Source of the DNA: Microthrixaceae bacterium
GTDB taxonomy: Bacteria > Actinomycetota > Acidimicrobiia > Acidimicrobiales > Iamiaceae
NCBI GenBank assembly: GCA_016702505.1
Contig: JADJDU010000001.1
Coordinates: 602,475-666,474 of the forward strand
Direction of reading: 5' to 3'
DNA length: 64,000 bases
Part shown: positions 28,134 through 36,301 of the stretch, piece by piece
How the letters are laid out: every line of letters starts with the position of its first letter
How positions within the stretch are numbered: position 1 is the first letter of the stretch
Program-made: the position numbers and the translations under genes
The notes under the pieces: generated by a model
What the model was told of the DNA's origin: nothing
Databases searched by the model: none
The model's input: the letters and a program-made list of their open reading frames with translations, nothing else

Positions 28134-28606
28134 TGGGGCGACACCTGGGCCACCACTTCAGCCACTAGGTCTCGGTCTAGGTCGAGAACCAGGGGCACCG
28201 GTCCGGCATCGGGACCGGCGACGAACAGGCGACCGGTCTCGACCAGTTGGACCAGGGCATCCCGGTCTACCTCGGGGTGGAAGTGCAAGACCAGCACCTC
28301 GGAGTCGGGGTCATCGGGGTCGGCTTCTTCGACGATGTCTCCGTGGCCGTCAGCTTCCACCGGCCAGACACGAAGCTGGACGCGACGATCGCCAACCCAC
28401 GCACCGAGTCCCCACGGCGTCACGTCGTAGCCATATCCGAGTCGGTGACCCGGGGCCAATGGGTGCAGTCCCGCCTGCTGTACGGCCAGGGCTCGAGGTT
28501 CACCGGTGGCATCGATCTCGACCACCACGCCGGGCTGGTCGCCCACCACCACCGGGTAGCTGCGTCGAACGACCACGATGCCCGAGCCGGGCGCCGGATT
28601 GTTCAC
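28127..28606 (-). CDS. Hypothetical protein coupled to the DksA-like gene
   Basis: A 159-residue acidic protein, beginning at GTG in a GTGA overlap with the preceding zinc-finger gene. It has several beta-strand-like segments (GIVVVRRSYPVVVGDQPGVVVEIDATGE, VLVLHFHPEVDRDALVQLVETGRLFVAG) and an acidic EEADPDDPDSE loop. No signal peptide, membrane segment or known motif. The C-terminus is encoded by the R1 repeat flank. The frame continues upstream to 29107 but that part is antisense-like, arginine-rich shadow sequence. Confidence 0.65.
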   Translation of the reverse strand: MNNPAPGSGIVVVRRSYPVVVGDQPGVVVEIDATGEPRALAVQQAGLHPLAPGHRLGYGYDVTPWGLGAWVGDRRVQLRVWPVEADGHGDIVEEADPDDPDSEVLVLHFHPEVDRDALVQLVETGRLFVAGPDAGPVPLVLDLDRDLVAEVVAQVSPHP

Positions 28607-28980
28607 CAGGTGCCGCGGTCGGCCTTGCAGGTGACGCAGAGGTCGGTGGCGGGCAGCGCCTCGAGGCGCGGGTCGCCAATGGGGTTGCCGCAGCGGGTGC
28701 AGTTCTTCCACTTCTTGGAGTGGGTGCGTTCCTGAGCGGCGTCGATGACCTCGAGGAAGGCCTGCTCCTCGGCGATACGGGCGCGTATCCGGTCCCGTTC
28801 GAAGCGGGTCAGGTCTCCTTCGGAGCCGCCTTCGTCTTCGCCGGCGCCCACGTCGCTGGCCACCTCTTCGGGGTCGAGCTCGTCGTAGGCGGCCTGGAGG
28901 GCCATGATGCCTGCCTCTGTCTCGGCGCGGAGCTTGTCGAGGTTGGAACGATGCTTGGCGACGGTGAGCGAGGTGGTCAT
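28603..28980 (-). CDS. TraR/DksA-type zinc-finger protein
   Basis: A 125-residue protein: an N-terminal coiled-coil helix (about 5-90, TVAKHRSNLDKLRAETEAGIMALQAAYDEL ... RIRARIAEEQAFLEVIDAAQE) and a C-terminal four-cysteine zinc finger, CTRCGNPIGDPRLEALPATDLCVTCK. This is the DksA/TraR layout, of proteins that reach into the RNA polymerase secondary channel. The acidic coiled-coil tip residues that matter in E. coli DksA cannot be judged by eye. It is divergent from the MFS gene. Confidence 0.85.
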   Translation of the reverse strand: MTTSLTVAKHRSNLDKLRAETEAGIMALQAAYDELDPEEVASDVGAGEDEGGSEGDLTRFERDRIRARIAEEQAFLEVIDAAQERTHSKKWKNCTRCGNPIGDPRLEALPATDLCVTCKADRGTW

Positions 28981-29120
28981 GAGTTGAAGGCCTCCGGGCG
29001 CTGCAATGGGCGGGCTGGTGATGCGTCCCGCCTCTGGGGACTGGACAAGCTACCGGCTGGAGGGCGACGTTCTCCATACGGCTCGAGATCAGGGCCGTTC
29101 GACCCACGCCCGTCGATCCG

Positions 29121-29126
29121 TAGGCT
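29121..29126 (+). promoter_or_regulatory. Candidate -10 box of leaderless MFS gene
   Basis: TAGGCT ends 6 nt before the GTG at 29133; no ribosome-binding site is present. Confidence 0.4.
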
Positions 29127-29132
29127 GCGCTG

Positions 29133-30683
29133 GTGCGCCAAGCCGACGAGCCTCCCTCCTCCCCCGAGGCCGTGGGCGCAATTGACGCGGGTGACGGGCA
29201 CGGGGCGGCTTCGGGCCGCGGCGTCGATTCTGATCATTCCGCGGGATCGGTGATGAAAGGAGTTCGAGACTCCTCTGAGCGTCGAGCGTTGACGGCTGGG
29301 CTTCTGCTCACCGTCACCTTGGTGGCGTTGGAGTCCTTGGCCGTGGCCACCGTCATGCCCCAGGTGCGCGCCGACCTGGGTGGCTACGACCTGTACGGCT
29401 GGGTGTTCAGCGGGTTTTTCCTGGCCAGCCTGGTGGGCATCGTGGTGGGGGGACCGGCGGCGGACCGCCGGGGTTTGGTGGTGCCCTACGGCGGTGGACT
29501 TGGGCTGTTCGCCGTTGGCCTTGTGGTGGCCGGTGCCGCTGGCTCCATGGAGGTTCTGGTGGTGGGCCGGGTGCTTCAAGGCCTGGGTGCGGGAGCCGTC
29601 CCGGCTGCCTCCTATGCCGCCATCGCACGGGCGTTCACCAGTGAGGAACGACCGCGGATCTTCGCCATGATGTCCACGGCCTGGGTTGTTCCCGGCCTGT
29701 TGGGCCCGGCGGTGGCGGCCTGGGTGGAACACGCCTTGTCGTGGCGATGGGTGTTCTTCGGGTTGTTGCCGTTCGTGGCGGTGGCTGCGGCCATGTGTGT
29801 GAGGCCCCTGTCGCGGGTGCCCCGGGCGGTTGGATCCTCTCAAACCTCTAGTGGCCTGGCCGACGGTGCGCCGGTCAGTTCGCCGACGGTCGACGCCTCC
29901 GCAGGCGGCACCTCCACCGCGGCTCGGGTGGCCCGGGTGGCCGTGCTGGTGTCGGGGGTGGGCGCGCTTTTCGTGGTGGCCACAGGGGTTCCGATGGCTG
30001 CGGCGGTGGTGTTGGCGACGATGGGGCCGGTGGCGGCCGGTTGGGCCTTCGTGGGCTTGGTACCTGCGGGCACGGTTCGCTTCGCCGCGGGCGTGCCGGC
30101 CACCGTCGCGGTGAAGGGCCTGCTCACGTGGTGCTTCTTCCAGGCCGATGCCTACGTGTCGTTGCTAGTCGTTGACGGTCGGGGGTCGTCGACGTTCATG
30201 GCCGGTGCCGCGCTGTCGGCGTCGTCGGTGCTGTGGGCGGTGGGGTCCTGGGTGCAGGCCCGTCGCATCGGTGACCGGGGTCCACGGGCCTTGGTCGGTA
30301 CCGGTTTCGTCGTGGTCATCGTGTCGCTGGTGATGGCGACGGGGGTGGCGTTGGGGGCGCCGGTGTGGGTGATCGTGGTGGCCTGGGGGGTGAGCGGCTT
30401 CGGGGTCGGGCTCGCGTACGCGCCGTTGTCTGTGGTGGTCCTGGCTGCCGCTCCGCCGGGAGAGGAGGGCGCGGCCAGCGCCGCCCTCCAGCTGTGTGAC
30501 GTATTGGGGGTGGCTGTGGGGACCGGCTTGGGTGGCGCGGCGGTGGCCATCGGTGATGTCAGGGATTGGTCGGTGTCATCTGCTGTAGCGATCGCCTTCG
30601 CCATGGCCACCGCGGTGGCCTTTGTCGGGTTGGCTGGTTCCCGCCGGATTCCCGCCTCGGTTCCGGCGACGACGGTCGCGTGA
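29133..30683 (+). CDS. MFS transporter (DHA2/EmrB-like)
   Basis: A 516-residue integral membrane transporter, probably a proton-coupled drug or metabolite exporter. After a hydrophilic N-terminus of about 50 residues come about 12-14 hydrophobic segments. The DHA motif A-like loop is GGPAADRRG after helix 2; motif C-like ALSWRWVFFGLLP and RVLQGLGAGAVPAASYAAI match the family. GTG 29133 fits a TAGGCT -10 box 6 nt upstream; ATG 29253 would remove the soluble N-terminus and is a reasonable alternative. Substrate unknown. Confidence 0.85.
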   Translation: MRQADEPPSSPEAVGAIDAGDGHGAASGRGVDSDHSAGSVMKGVRDSSERRALTAGLLLTVTLVALESLAVATVMPQVRADLGGYDLYGWVFSGFFLASLVGIVVGGPAADRRGLVVPYGGGLGLFAVGLVVAGAAGSMEVLVVGRVLQGLGAGAVPAASYAAIARAFTSEERPRIFAMMSTAWVVPGLLGPAVAAWVEHALSWRWVFFGLLPFVAVAAAMCVRPLSRVPRAVGSSQTSSGLADGAPVSSPTVDASAGGTSTAARVARVAVLVSGVGALFVVATGVPMAAAVVLATMGPVAAGWAFVGLVPAGTVRFAAGVPATVAVKGLLTWCFFQADAYVSLLVVDGRGSSTFMAGAALSASSVLWAVGSWVQARRIGDRGPRALVGTGFVVVIVSLVMATGVALGAPVWVIVVAWGVSGFGVGLAYAPLSVVVLAAAPPGEEGAASAALQLCDVLGVAVGTGLGGAAVAIGDVRDWSVSSAVAIAFAMATAVAFVGLAGSRRIPASVPATTVA

Positions 30684-30719
30684 GGAGATGGTCCATTCCT
30701 GGCCGTGATCCCCGCCGGG

Positions 30720-32393
30720 TCAGTTGGTGAAGCGATCTCTCAGGTCTCGTTTGAGGATCTTCCCGGCCGGATTTCGTGGCAGCGGATCGGTGAAGGCGAT
30801 GATCCTGGTCGGGATCTTGAACGGGGCGAGGTGCTGGGCCAAGAACGCGGTCAGCTCATCGGGGTCGATGGTGGTTCCGTGGCGGGGAACCACGGCCAGG
30901 GCGACCTCTTCGCCCAATCTCTCGTGCGGTACACCGAAGACTGCGGCCTCGTACACATCGGGGTACTCGTAGACGGCGGCCTCGACCTCGGCGCAGTACA
31001 CGTTCTCGCCGCCCCGCAGGATCATGTCCTTGGCCCGGTCCTCGATGTAGACGAAGCCCTCGGCGTCGATGCGGCCCAGGTCTCCGGTGCGTAGCCATCC
31101 GTCCACGATGGTCTCGGCGGTGGCTTCGGGCCGGTTCCAGTAACCCCGGATCACGTTGGGGCCCTTCATCCAGATCTCGCCCCGTTCACCGATCGGGACC
31201 GGTTTGGCATCGGGGTCTCGGATCTCGACTTGGAGGATGGGTGTTGACCGGCCGGTGCTGGTGGGATGGGTCTCGTAGTCGGTGCCGCTGTTGCCAGGTC
31301 CGTAGGCATTGGTCTCGGTCATGCCATAGCCGATGTTGGGCTTGGCCGCCTTGAAGCTTCCGGCCACCCGGTTGACCAGCTGGGGTGGAGCGGGCGCGCC
31401 GCCGCCACCGACGAAGGCCAGCGACGACGTGTCGTAGCGGTCGAAGTCGGGGTGTTCGAGCAGGTCCCAGCTCTGGGTCGGGACCCCCACGAACTGGGTG
31501 ACCCGCTCCCGTTCTATGAGCTGGAGGGCCCGCCCTGGATCCCACTTGTGCATGATCACCAGCTTGAGCCCTGAGGCCATCGCACCCAGCATGACCGGGA
31601 CGTTTCCGGTCACGTGGAACAACGGGACGATGAGGATGAACACCGGTGCACCGGTTCGCCCCGACGCCTCTTCGGGTCGGCGCAGGCTGTCGATGGCGCT
31701 CTTGCAGCCAAAGCCCATTAGGGCCTGGACCACGGCCCGGTGGGTGGATACCGCTCCCTTGGGGTGGCCGGTGGTGCCCGACGTGTACAGGATGGTGGCG
31801 TCGTCATCGGGGGCGAGGTCGACGCGCTCGTAGGTGGCACCGGGCTCGACCACATCCTCCCAACGATCCACTCCTTCGGGGTTGTCGCCGTCGGGCAGGC
31901 GAACGCCGATGGTGCGGATGCCGAGCCGAGCGGCGCTGTCGCGGGTTCGTTGTACCCGTTCGGCATCGGCCACCAACACGGTGGTACCAGAATCCTCGAG
32001 GCCGTAGGCGAGCTCCTCGGCGGTCCACCACGCGTTCATGGACACCACCACCGCCCCGGCGGCCAGGGCCCCGATGTAGGTCATGATCCACTCGGGGTAG
32101 TTGCGCATGGCGATGGCCACCCGATCGCCTTTGGTGATGCCGTACCGGTTGACCAGCGCCGCGGCCAGACCAGCGGCGTGGGAGTGGACCTGGGTGAACG
32201 TGTAGCGCTCGTCCTCGTAAACCAGGTACTCGGTGTCGCCGTAGAGGGTGGTGAGATCGAACAGCTCGCGCAGGGTGGCGGGTGCCCCTTTGAACGCGGT
32301 GTAGGCCACGCCGTTCACGGTGATCTCGTGGGTCTCGTAGCGCTCACCAGGTGCGGTGATCTGGGCGGCGGCATCGGCGTAGCTGAGGGTCAC
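30720..32393 (-). CDS. AMP-dependent acyl-CoA synthetase/ligase
   Basis: A 557-residue ANL-superfamily enzyme that activates a carboxylic acid (probably a fatty acid) through an acyl-adenylate to the CoA thioester. Motifs: phosphate loop TILYTSGTTGHPKGA, GYGMTETNAYGPGN, DGWLRTGDLGRIDAEG, and the hinge and catalytic Lys in NPAGKILKRDLRD. It starts at GTG 32393, about 23 bp from an inverted repeat TGACC-N4-GGTCA that could be an operator. Chain-length preference cannot be read. It converges with the MFS gene. Confidence 0.9.
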   Translation of the reverse strand: MTLSYADAAAQITAPGERYETHEITVNGVAYTAFKGAPATLRELFDLTTLYGDTEYLVYEDERYTFTQVHSHAAGLAAALVNRYGITKGDRVAIAMRNYPEWIMTYIGALAAGAVVVSMNAWWTAEELAYGLEDSGTTVLVADAERVQRTRDSAARLGIRTIGVRLPDGDNPEGVDRWEDVVEPGATYERVDLAPDDDATILYTSGTTGHPKGAVSTHRAVVQALMGFGCKSAIDSLRRPEEASGRTGAPVFILIVPLFHVTGNVPVMLGAMASGLKLVIMHKWDPGRALQLIERERVTQFVGVPTQSWDLLEHPDFDRYDTSSLAFVGGGGAPAPPQLVNRVAGSFKAAKPNIGYGMTETNAYGPGNSGTDYETHPTSTGRSTPILQVEIRDPDAKPVPIGERGEIWMKGPNVIRGYWNRPEATAETIVDGWLRTGDLGRIDAEGFVYIEDRAKDMILRGGENVYCAEVEAAVYEYPDVYEAAVFGVPHERLGEEVALAVVPRHGTTIDPDELTAFLAQHLAPFKIPTRIIAFTDPLPRNPAGKILKRDLRDRFTN

Positions 32394-32415
32394 GGCAGAT
32401 GAGCCAACCCCAACC

Positions 32416-32429
32416 TGACCCGTCGGTCA
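32416..32429. promoter_or_regulatory. Inverted repeat upstream of acyl-CoA ligase gene
   Basis: TGACC-CGTC-GGTCA, perfect 5-bp arms, 23 bp before the GTG of the ligase gene. Placement fits a repressor operator (for example TetR or MarR type). Confidence 0.4.
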
Positions 32430-32477
32430 AGCGGGTGTGGAAGGCACGTCATTGCAGGATTGGCCTGGCGGACCTAT

Positions 32478-32561
32478 GTTCGGTGTTTGTGACGGCGAGA
32501 ACGCAAGTGTTGTTGCGGAACTACCAGATCGACTACCCTTCGTTCGGTGTTCGTGACGGCG
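32478..32561 (+). repeat. Pair of 20-bp direct repeats upstream of the AbiEi-like gene
   Basis: The two 20-bp units begin GTTCGGTGTT and end GTGACGGCG, 32478-32497 and 32542-32561, differing at one position (T/C). They are 64 bp apart start to start, and the second spans the start codon of the antitoxin-like gene. This could be an autoregulatory operator, or a duplicated 5' end. Confidence 0.6.
32534..32539 (+). promoter_or_regulatory. Candidate -10 box of leaderless AbiEi-like gene
   Basis: TACCCT ends 7 nt before the GTG at 32547, and the second direct repeat (32542-32561) begins 3 nt after it. Binding of a repressor there would block transcription. Confidence 0.4.
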
Positions 32562-33533
32562 CAATCGGACGAGTACATCGACCTGGGCCGCGAGGTAGGC
32601 GACGCGCTCCGAGACCTCGGCCTCGACGTCCGCGAGATAGACGGCATCCTCACCGTCGACGGAACCCGCCAGGCCTTCAATCTGGTGGCCCGAGCCCACC
32701 CCACCCCCGCTGACCTGACCCGAGTCGTGTCCGAAGCCCCGGCCCGGCTACCAGCCCTCGTCGTGGCCGACCGTCTGAGCCAACCGGGAAGAGACGTCCT
32801 GCGCCGGGCTGGTTGGGGATGGCTGGACCGCCGCGGCCACATACGGGTGTGGGCTGCTGGCCTGCGGATCGAAGCACCGTTCTCAACGGGAAGCACCACT
32901 TCGGGACCTGGATCGAGCGGATCGGGCAACCCCTGGACCCACGTTGGCCTGGAGGTGGCGCTGGCCGCCTTGATCCAACCCGATCGAGCGGTGCAACCGC
33001 GCGCCACGGCCCGGATGATCGGGCGTAGCGCGGCGGCCACCCACCAGCAGATCACCCGTTTCACCGAGGTCGGGTTGATCGGCCCCACCTCACGGCTCCC
33101 GCTGTTGCCCGAACTGTTCTGGGAGACAGCGGCGCACTGGCCCGACGACGGCTGGACGCCACTTCCCGCCACCCTGGTCGAAGTGGCAGAGCGATCCGGG
33201 GCAGACGCGCTGACCCGCGTCGACGAAAGGGCTGCAACGCTGGGCGGGGCCAGCATCCCCGCCGCCGGTGATCTACCGGCCCGGTGCTACGTCCGTTCCG
33301 AACACGCCCTACGTCGCCTACGCGGGTTGGTGGACCGCAACCTCCCCACCCGGACCTGGGTGCGGCTGGCCCCGGTCAAGTGGTTGCCCGAGAACGACGA
33401 TCACCCTGCCACGACCGAACATCCGTGGCGGGTGGCCCACCCGATCGTGTGCGCGCTGCGGCTGGCGGCTGACCCGGCCCGTGGCCGTGAGATCGTCGAG
33501 ACATGGGGTGTGGTCCCAGGAGGAGAGACGTGA
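32547..33533 (+). CDS. AbiEi-like antitoxin/transcriptional regulator (type IV toxin-antitoxin)
   Basis: A 328-residue soluble protein. The layout looks like long actinobacterial AbiEi-family regulators: an N-terminal restriction-endonuclease-like region (about 20-120, TRQAFNLVARAHPTPADL ... PALVVADRLSQPGRDVLRRAGWGWLDRRGHIRVWAAGLRIEAP), then a winged helix (about 130-175, VALAALIQPDRAVQPRATARMIGRSAAATHQQITRFTEVGLI). The call depends strongly on the next gene, a nucleotidyltransferase toxin overlapping its stop by 4 nt (GTGA). The start is GTG 32547, placed by the -10-like box; GTG 32553 is possible. Confidence 0.6.
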   Translation: MFVTAQSDEYIDLGREVGDALRDLGLDVREIDGILTVDGTRQAFNLVARAHPTPADLTRVVSEAPARLPALVVADRLSQPGRDVLRRAGWGWLDRRGHIRVWAAGLRIEAPFSTGSTTSGPGSSGSGNPWTHVGLEVALAALIQPDRAVQPRATARMIGRSAAATHQQITRFTEVGLIGPTSRLPLLPELFWETAAHWPDDGWTPLPATLVEVAERSGADALTRVDERAATLGGASIPAAGDLPARCYVRSEHALRRLRGLVDRNLPTRTWVRLAPVKWLPENDDHPATTEHPWRVAHPIVCALRLAADPARGREIVETWGVVPGGET

Positions 33534-34272
33534 GCGTGGTGTTGTCGGGGCGTCGCAACGGCAGCACCCACCGAGAGGTCGCCCTGCTGGCGTCACTACC
33601 CGGCGAGCTGCGCCTGATCGGTGGTCTGGTCGGGGTGTCGCGGGGTATTCCCCCCACCGTGCCACCGTCGATCTCGACGCATTGGCCCGCGGTCTTGACC
33701 GCTACCACGAAGCGATCGCCAGGCTGGCCCTGACCAGCGTGGGCGGGGGCCAATACACCTTCGAAGGCAACCTCGACTTGGATGTGATCGATGTGGCCGG
33801 CGTCGATTCCGATGAGCTCATAGGTGCGTTGATCGACCCCGACCGTCCCGGAACTGGCCTCACCGACCTCGAGTTGAACGTGGTGGCCCACACCTGGGCT
33901 CCGACGCCGCCACCACGCTGGAAAGGCCGCCGACGGCGAAACCGGCGAGATCATGGTTCGCCGCGGTCGCTGGGCGCCGCGGCGGGTGGTGGCCATAAGA
34001 AAGGCCACCACCGTCGCCTTCGGGCATCCTCAGAGAAGCGGGCATCGGACCTCTACGACCTGGGCCGGTTGCTGGTCGACGGTGGATTGCGTCGCAGCGA
34101 GCTCACCGAACAGCCGCCCGTCCTGGCTCAGGCCGTGGGCGAACGGCTCAATGCCTGGTTCGTTGACCCCCGGGGACGTGACCGCACTTTCCGAGAAGTC
34201 CGTCGGTTCGACGAACCCCGCCTGGACCTCGACGACGTAGCCGAAGCCGTAGACCTCGCGTTGGGCAACTGA
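33530..34272 (+). pseudogene. AbiEii-type nucleotidyltransferase toxin, reading frame broken
   Basis: Pieces in different frames together spell an AbiEii/AbiGii nucleotidyltransferase: LRLIGGLV (33611 onward), then in another frame HRATVDLDALARGLDRYHEAIARLALT and LTDLELNVVAHTW, then in the original frame AADGETGEIMVRR and VVAIRKATTVAF, then EKRASDLYDLGRLLVDGGLRRSELTEQPP to the stop at 34272. The GG..HRATVDLD motif holds the nucleotide-transfer residues. Single missing bases near 33650-33655 (C6 run), 33901, 33924 and 34015 would restore about 249 codons. Because several losses occur in 400 bp, true decay is possible here, but sequencing error cannot be excluded. It overlaps the antitoxin-like gene as GTGA. 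Confidence 0.65.
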
Positions 34273-34273
34273 A

Positions 34274-35863
34274 GTGGACATGACCATCGGACCGAAAGGC
34301 TCCACCGCTGCGCCAATGAGCTCGAATCCTCTCCACCGTCGGATGGCGGTCTACCTGGCCTTGAGCGCGATAGCGATCGGAATTCTGCTCCGATTCGTAA
34401 CGGCCTCACCCTTGTGGTTGGACGAGGCATTGACCGTGAACATCTCGAGCCAGCCGGTTGGCGACCTGCTCGTGTCGGTCAGGAACGACGGTCATCCACC
34501 CCTGTACTACCTCCTCCTCCACTACTGGATCTCCTTGTTCGGCGACGGGGATCTCGCTGCACGCGCCTTGTCGGGTCTCCTGGGGGTCGGGCTGATACCG
34601 CTGGTCTGGATCGCAGCCCGTCGGATTGGAGGGAACAGGGCCGGGGCCATCGCCGCGGTGCTGGCGTCGTTGACCCCGTTCCTGGTCCACTACTCGACTG
34701 AGGCGAGGATGTACTCCTTGGTGTCGCTTCTGGCGACTGCGGCGTGGCTTGTTGGAGTTCGGGCCGTGGAGGTGTCACGGCCCCGAGACCTTGCGCTCCT
34801 TGCCGTGTTGGTTTCCCTCCTGCTGTGGACCCACTACTGGGCCATCTGGCTGGTGATGGCCGCGGCCTCCATCCTGATAGCGAAGGTGGCCCGCGCCCGG
34901 CTGTCCGATGACAGCTCAACCGGACGCCCCGCAGCCTTGACCCTCGGGGCGTTGATGGCCGGATCACTGAGCTTCACCCCATGGTTACCGTCGCTCCTGT
35001 TCCAGCAGCGACACACGGGGACCCCGTGGCTGGAGCCGGCTGGTCTGGTGTCTGCGCTTTCGGAGATGGCGGGAACGCTGGGAGGGTTCTTCTCAGAGGA
35101 AGCCATGCTCTTCGGTTGGCTCCTGTTGGCGGCTGCGGCGGTGGGTCCGTGGTTGAGAAGCACCTCACCGTGGGTGTGGGTGCTTGATCTGAAGGCGCCT
35201 GGACGCACGGAAGGTCGAGCACTCGCCGTACTGGTCGTGGGAACGCTCGCCTACGGATGGGTGTTGGGCTTCATCTTCGGGGCCGGGTTTGCCGGCCGCT
35301 ATTCCGCTGTTGTCGTGCCGTTCGTGGTGGTGCTGGCTGGAGCTGCCTTGGCTGAGCTTCAGCCAAGGTTCGTTGGCATGCTGGCCCTAGCGGCGCTGTT
35401 GTACTTGGGTGCGGGTGGGCTCGAGCTGAATGCCTTTGCGTCTCGGACCGACGCCCGGCGAAATGCCCTCGCCATCATGGATGCCGGCGAACCCGGTGAC
35501 GTCGTGGCCTATTGCCCCGATCTGTCCGGGCCGTCGACCAGCCGCGAACTGGACGGGGAGTTCGTGCAGGTGACGTTCCCAGACCTCCAGGCGCCGGGTC
35601 TGATCAACTGGGTGGACTATCGGAGCCGCGCCGCGGCCCGCCCTCCCGGGGAGTTTGCTCGGAGTGTGGAGGATCTGGCCCGAGGCCAGTCCATTTTCGT
35701 CGTCCAGTCCAATGCCCACAACACCGATGGTGCCGTATGTAACGAGGTCCTCGAGTTGCTGAGCCGGAACCGAGAGGTTCAGACCCTCGAGGTCGAAGGC
35801 ACAGCCTTCGACTCAGCATCGGTGGTGCATCTGAGCGAACCTCAGGCGACGGACGCCGGTTGA
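34274..35863 (+). CDS. Polytopic glycosyltransferase of the GT39/ArnT-PMT type
   Basis: A 529-residue membrane protein with about ten hydrophobic helices in residues 25-410 and a soluble C-terminal domain of about 130 residues. The first extracytoplasmic loop carries the acidic motif PLWLDEALTVN followed by DGHPPLYYLLLHYW, as in lipid-linked sugar transferases (GT-C fold), and STEARMYSLVSLLATAAWLVGV. The acceptor is unknown; cell-wall glycopolymers or glycoproteins are plausible. Start uncertain: GTG 34274, ATG 34280 or ATG 34316. It follows the toxin remnant with only 1 nt between. Confidence 0.8.
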   Translation: MDMTIGPKGSTAAPMSSNPLHRRMAVYLALSAIAIGILLRFVTASPLWLDEALTVNISSQPVGDLLVSVRNDGHPPLYYLLLHYWISLFGDGDLAARALSGLLGVGLIPLVWIAARRIGGNRAGAIAAVLASLTPFLVHYSTEARMYSLVSLLATAAWLVGVRAVEVSRPRDLALLAVLVSLLLWTHYWAIWLVMAAASILIAKVARARLSDDSSTGRPAALTLGALMAGSLSFTPWLPSLLFQQRHTGTPWLEPAGLVSALSEMAGTLGGFFSEEAMLFGWLLLAAAAVGPWLRSTSPWVWVLDLKAPGRTEGRALAVLVVGTLAYGWVLGFIFGAGFAGRYSAVVVPFVVVLAGAALAELQPRFVGMLALAALLYLGAGGLELNAFASRTDARRNALAIMDAGEPGDVVAYCPDLSGPSTSRELDGEFVQVTFPDLQAPGLINWVDYRSRAAARPPGEFARSVEDLARGQSIFVVQSNAHNTDGAVCNEVLELLSRNREVQTLEVEGTAFDSASVVHLSEPQATDAG

Positions 35864-35901
35864 ATCCCATGGTCGAATACCCAGGGCCCGTTCGGCGGCT
35901 G

Positions 35902-35961
35902 GACCGAACTCCGCTCAGCCTGGATCCGCCGAAAGGCAGAGCCTTCCGGCGGAGTTCGGTC
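35902..35961. repeat. 60-nt long-stem palindrome (R2 unit within perfect 12-bp arms)
   Basis: GACCGAACTCCG (35902-35913) and CGGAGTTCGGTC (35950-35961) are perfect inverted repeats. Inside is a second hairpin, CCGCCGAAAGGC-AGA-GCCTTCCGGCGG (35926-35952), with one mismatch. The inner part is an R2 unit: AGCCTGGATCCGCC plus the hairpin, also seen at 48068-48102. It starts 39 nt after the glycosyltransferase stop and may act as a terminator. Confidence 0.7.
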
Positions 35962-36029
35962 GCCGGCCTGACGGCCGACGTCTTCGCTACTACGACCGGC
36001 AAAGCCGATCTCCGCAGGTCTCGGGGGCT

Positions 36030-36063
36030 CCGCCACAAAGGGCTCTGCCCCCGAACCCCCGCC
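36030..36063. repeat. Intergenic repeat R3, copy 1
   Basis: A 34-bp sequence starting CCGCCACAAAGGGCTCTGCC and ending CGAACCCCCGCC; 33 of 34 bases match 47994-48027. It ends in a C-rich stretch and can pair with the preceding GGGGGC. Confidence 0.75.
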
Positions 36064-36184
36064 CAGTCCTGTGACTTCAGCTCGTCAGACAGCCGAGCAC
36101 TAACGGTGGCCGAACAGAGAACCCGTTTCGCCTGGGTGACCATGGAGAATCGAGCACAACCCAAGATCGATCGGTGGATCCAGG

Positions 36185-36290
36185 CTTAGGGTCCTAGCGG
36201 ATAGGTCCAGTCGTCGTCGCTGCGAGGGTAATCAGACCGAGGCTTCGCCTCGGTTTAGCCATGCCGTATTTATGGGTCGGCTCGCCTATT
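36185..36290 (-). repeat. Intergenic repeat R1, copy B (full length)
   Basis: On the minus strand: GGCGAGCCGACCCATAAATA, CGGCATGGCTAAACCGAGGC, GAAGCCTCGGTCTGATTACC, CTCGCAGCGACGACGACTGG, ACCTATCCGCTAGGACCC. About 90% of the roughly 105 bp aligns with copy D at 54370-54474 without gaps beyond the ends. It contains a perfect ACCGAGGC-GAA-GCCTCGGT hairpin. It lies between the glycosyltransferase and the rsgA stop, both genes pointing into the gap, and joins an R2-like AGCCTGGATCC at its 3' end (minus strand). Confidence 0.85.
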
Positions 36291-36301
36291 CGCTCGCCTC
36301 C

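Larger units (their letters stand above)
35864..36301. other. 438-bp repeat-rich, gene-free tail-to-tail region
   Basis: Made up of the long palindrome (35902-35961), R3 (36030-36063) and R1 copy B (36185-36290), with unassigned sequence between. Small open frames here have no coding features. Confidence 0.7.
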
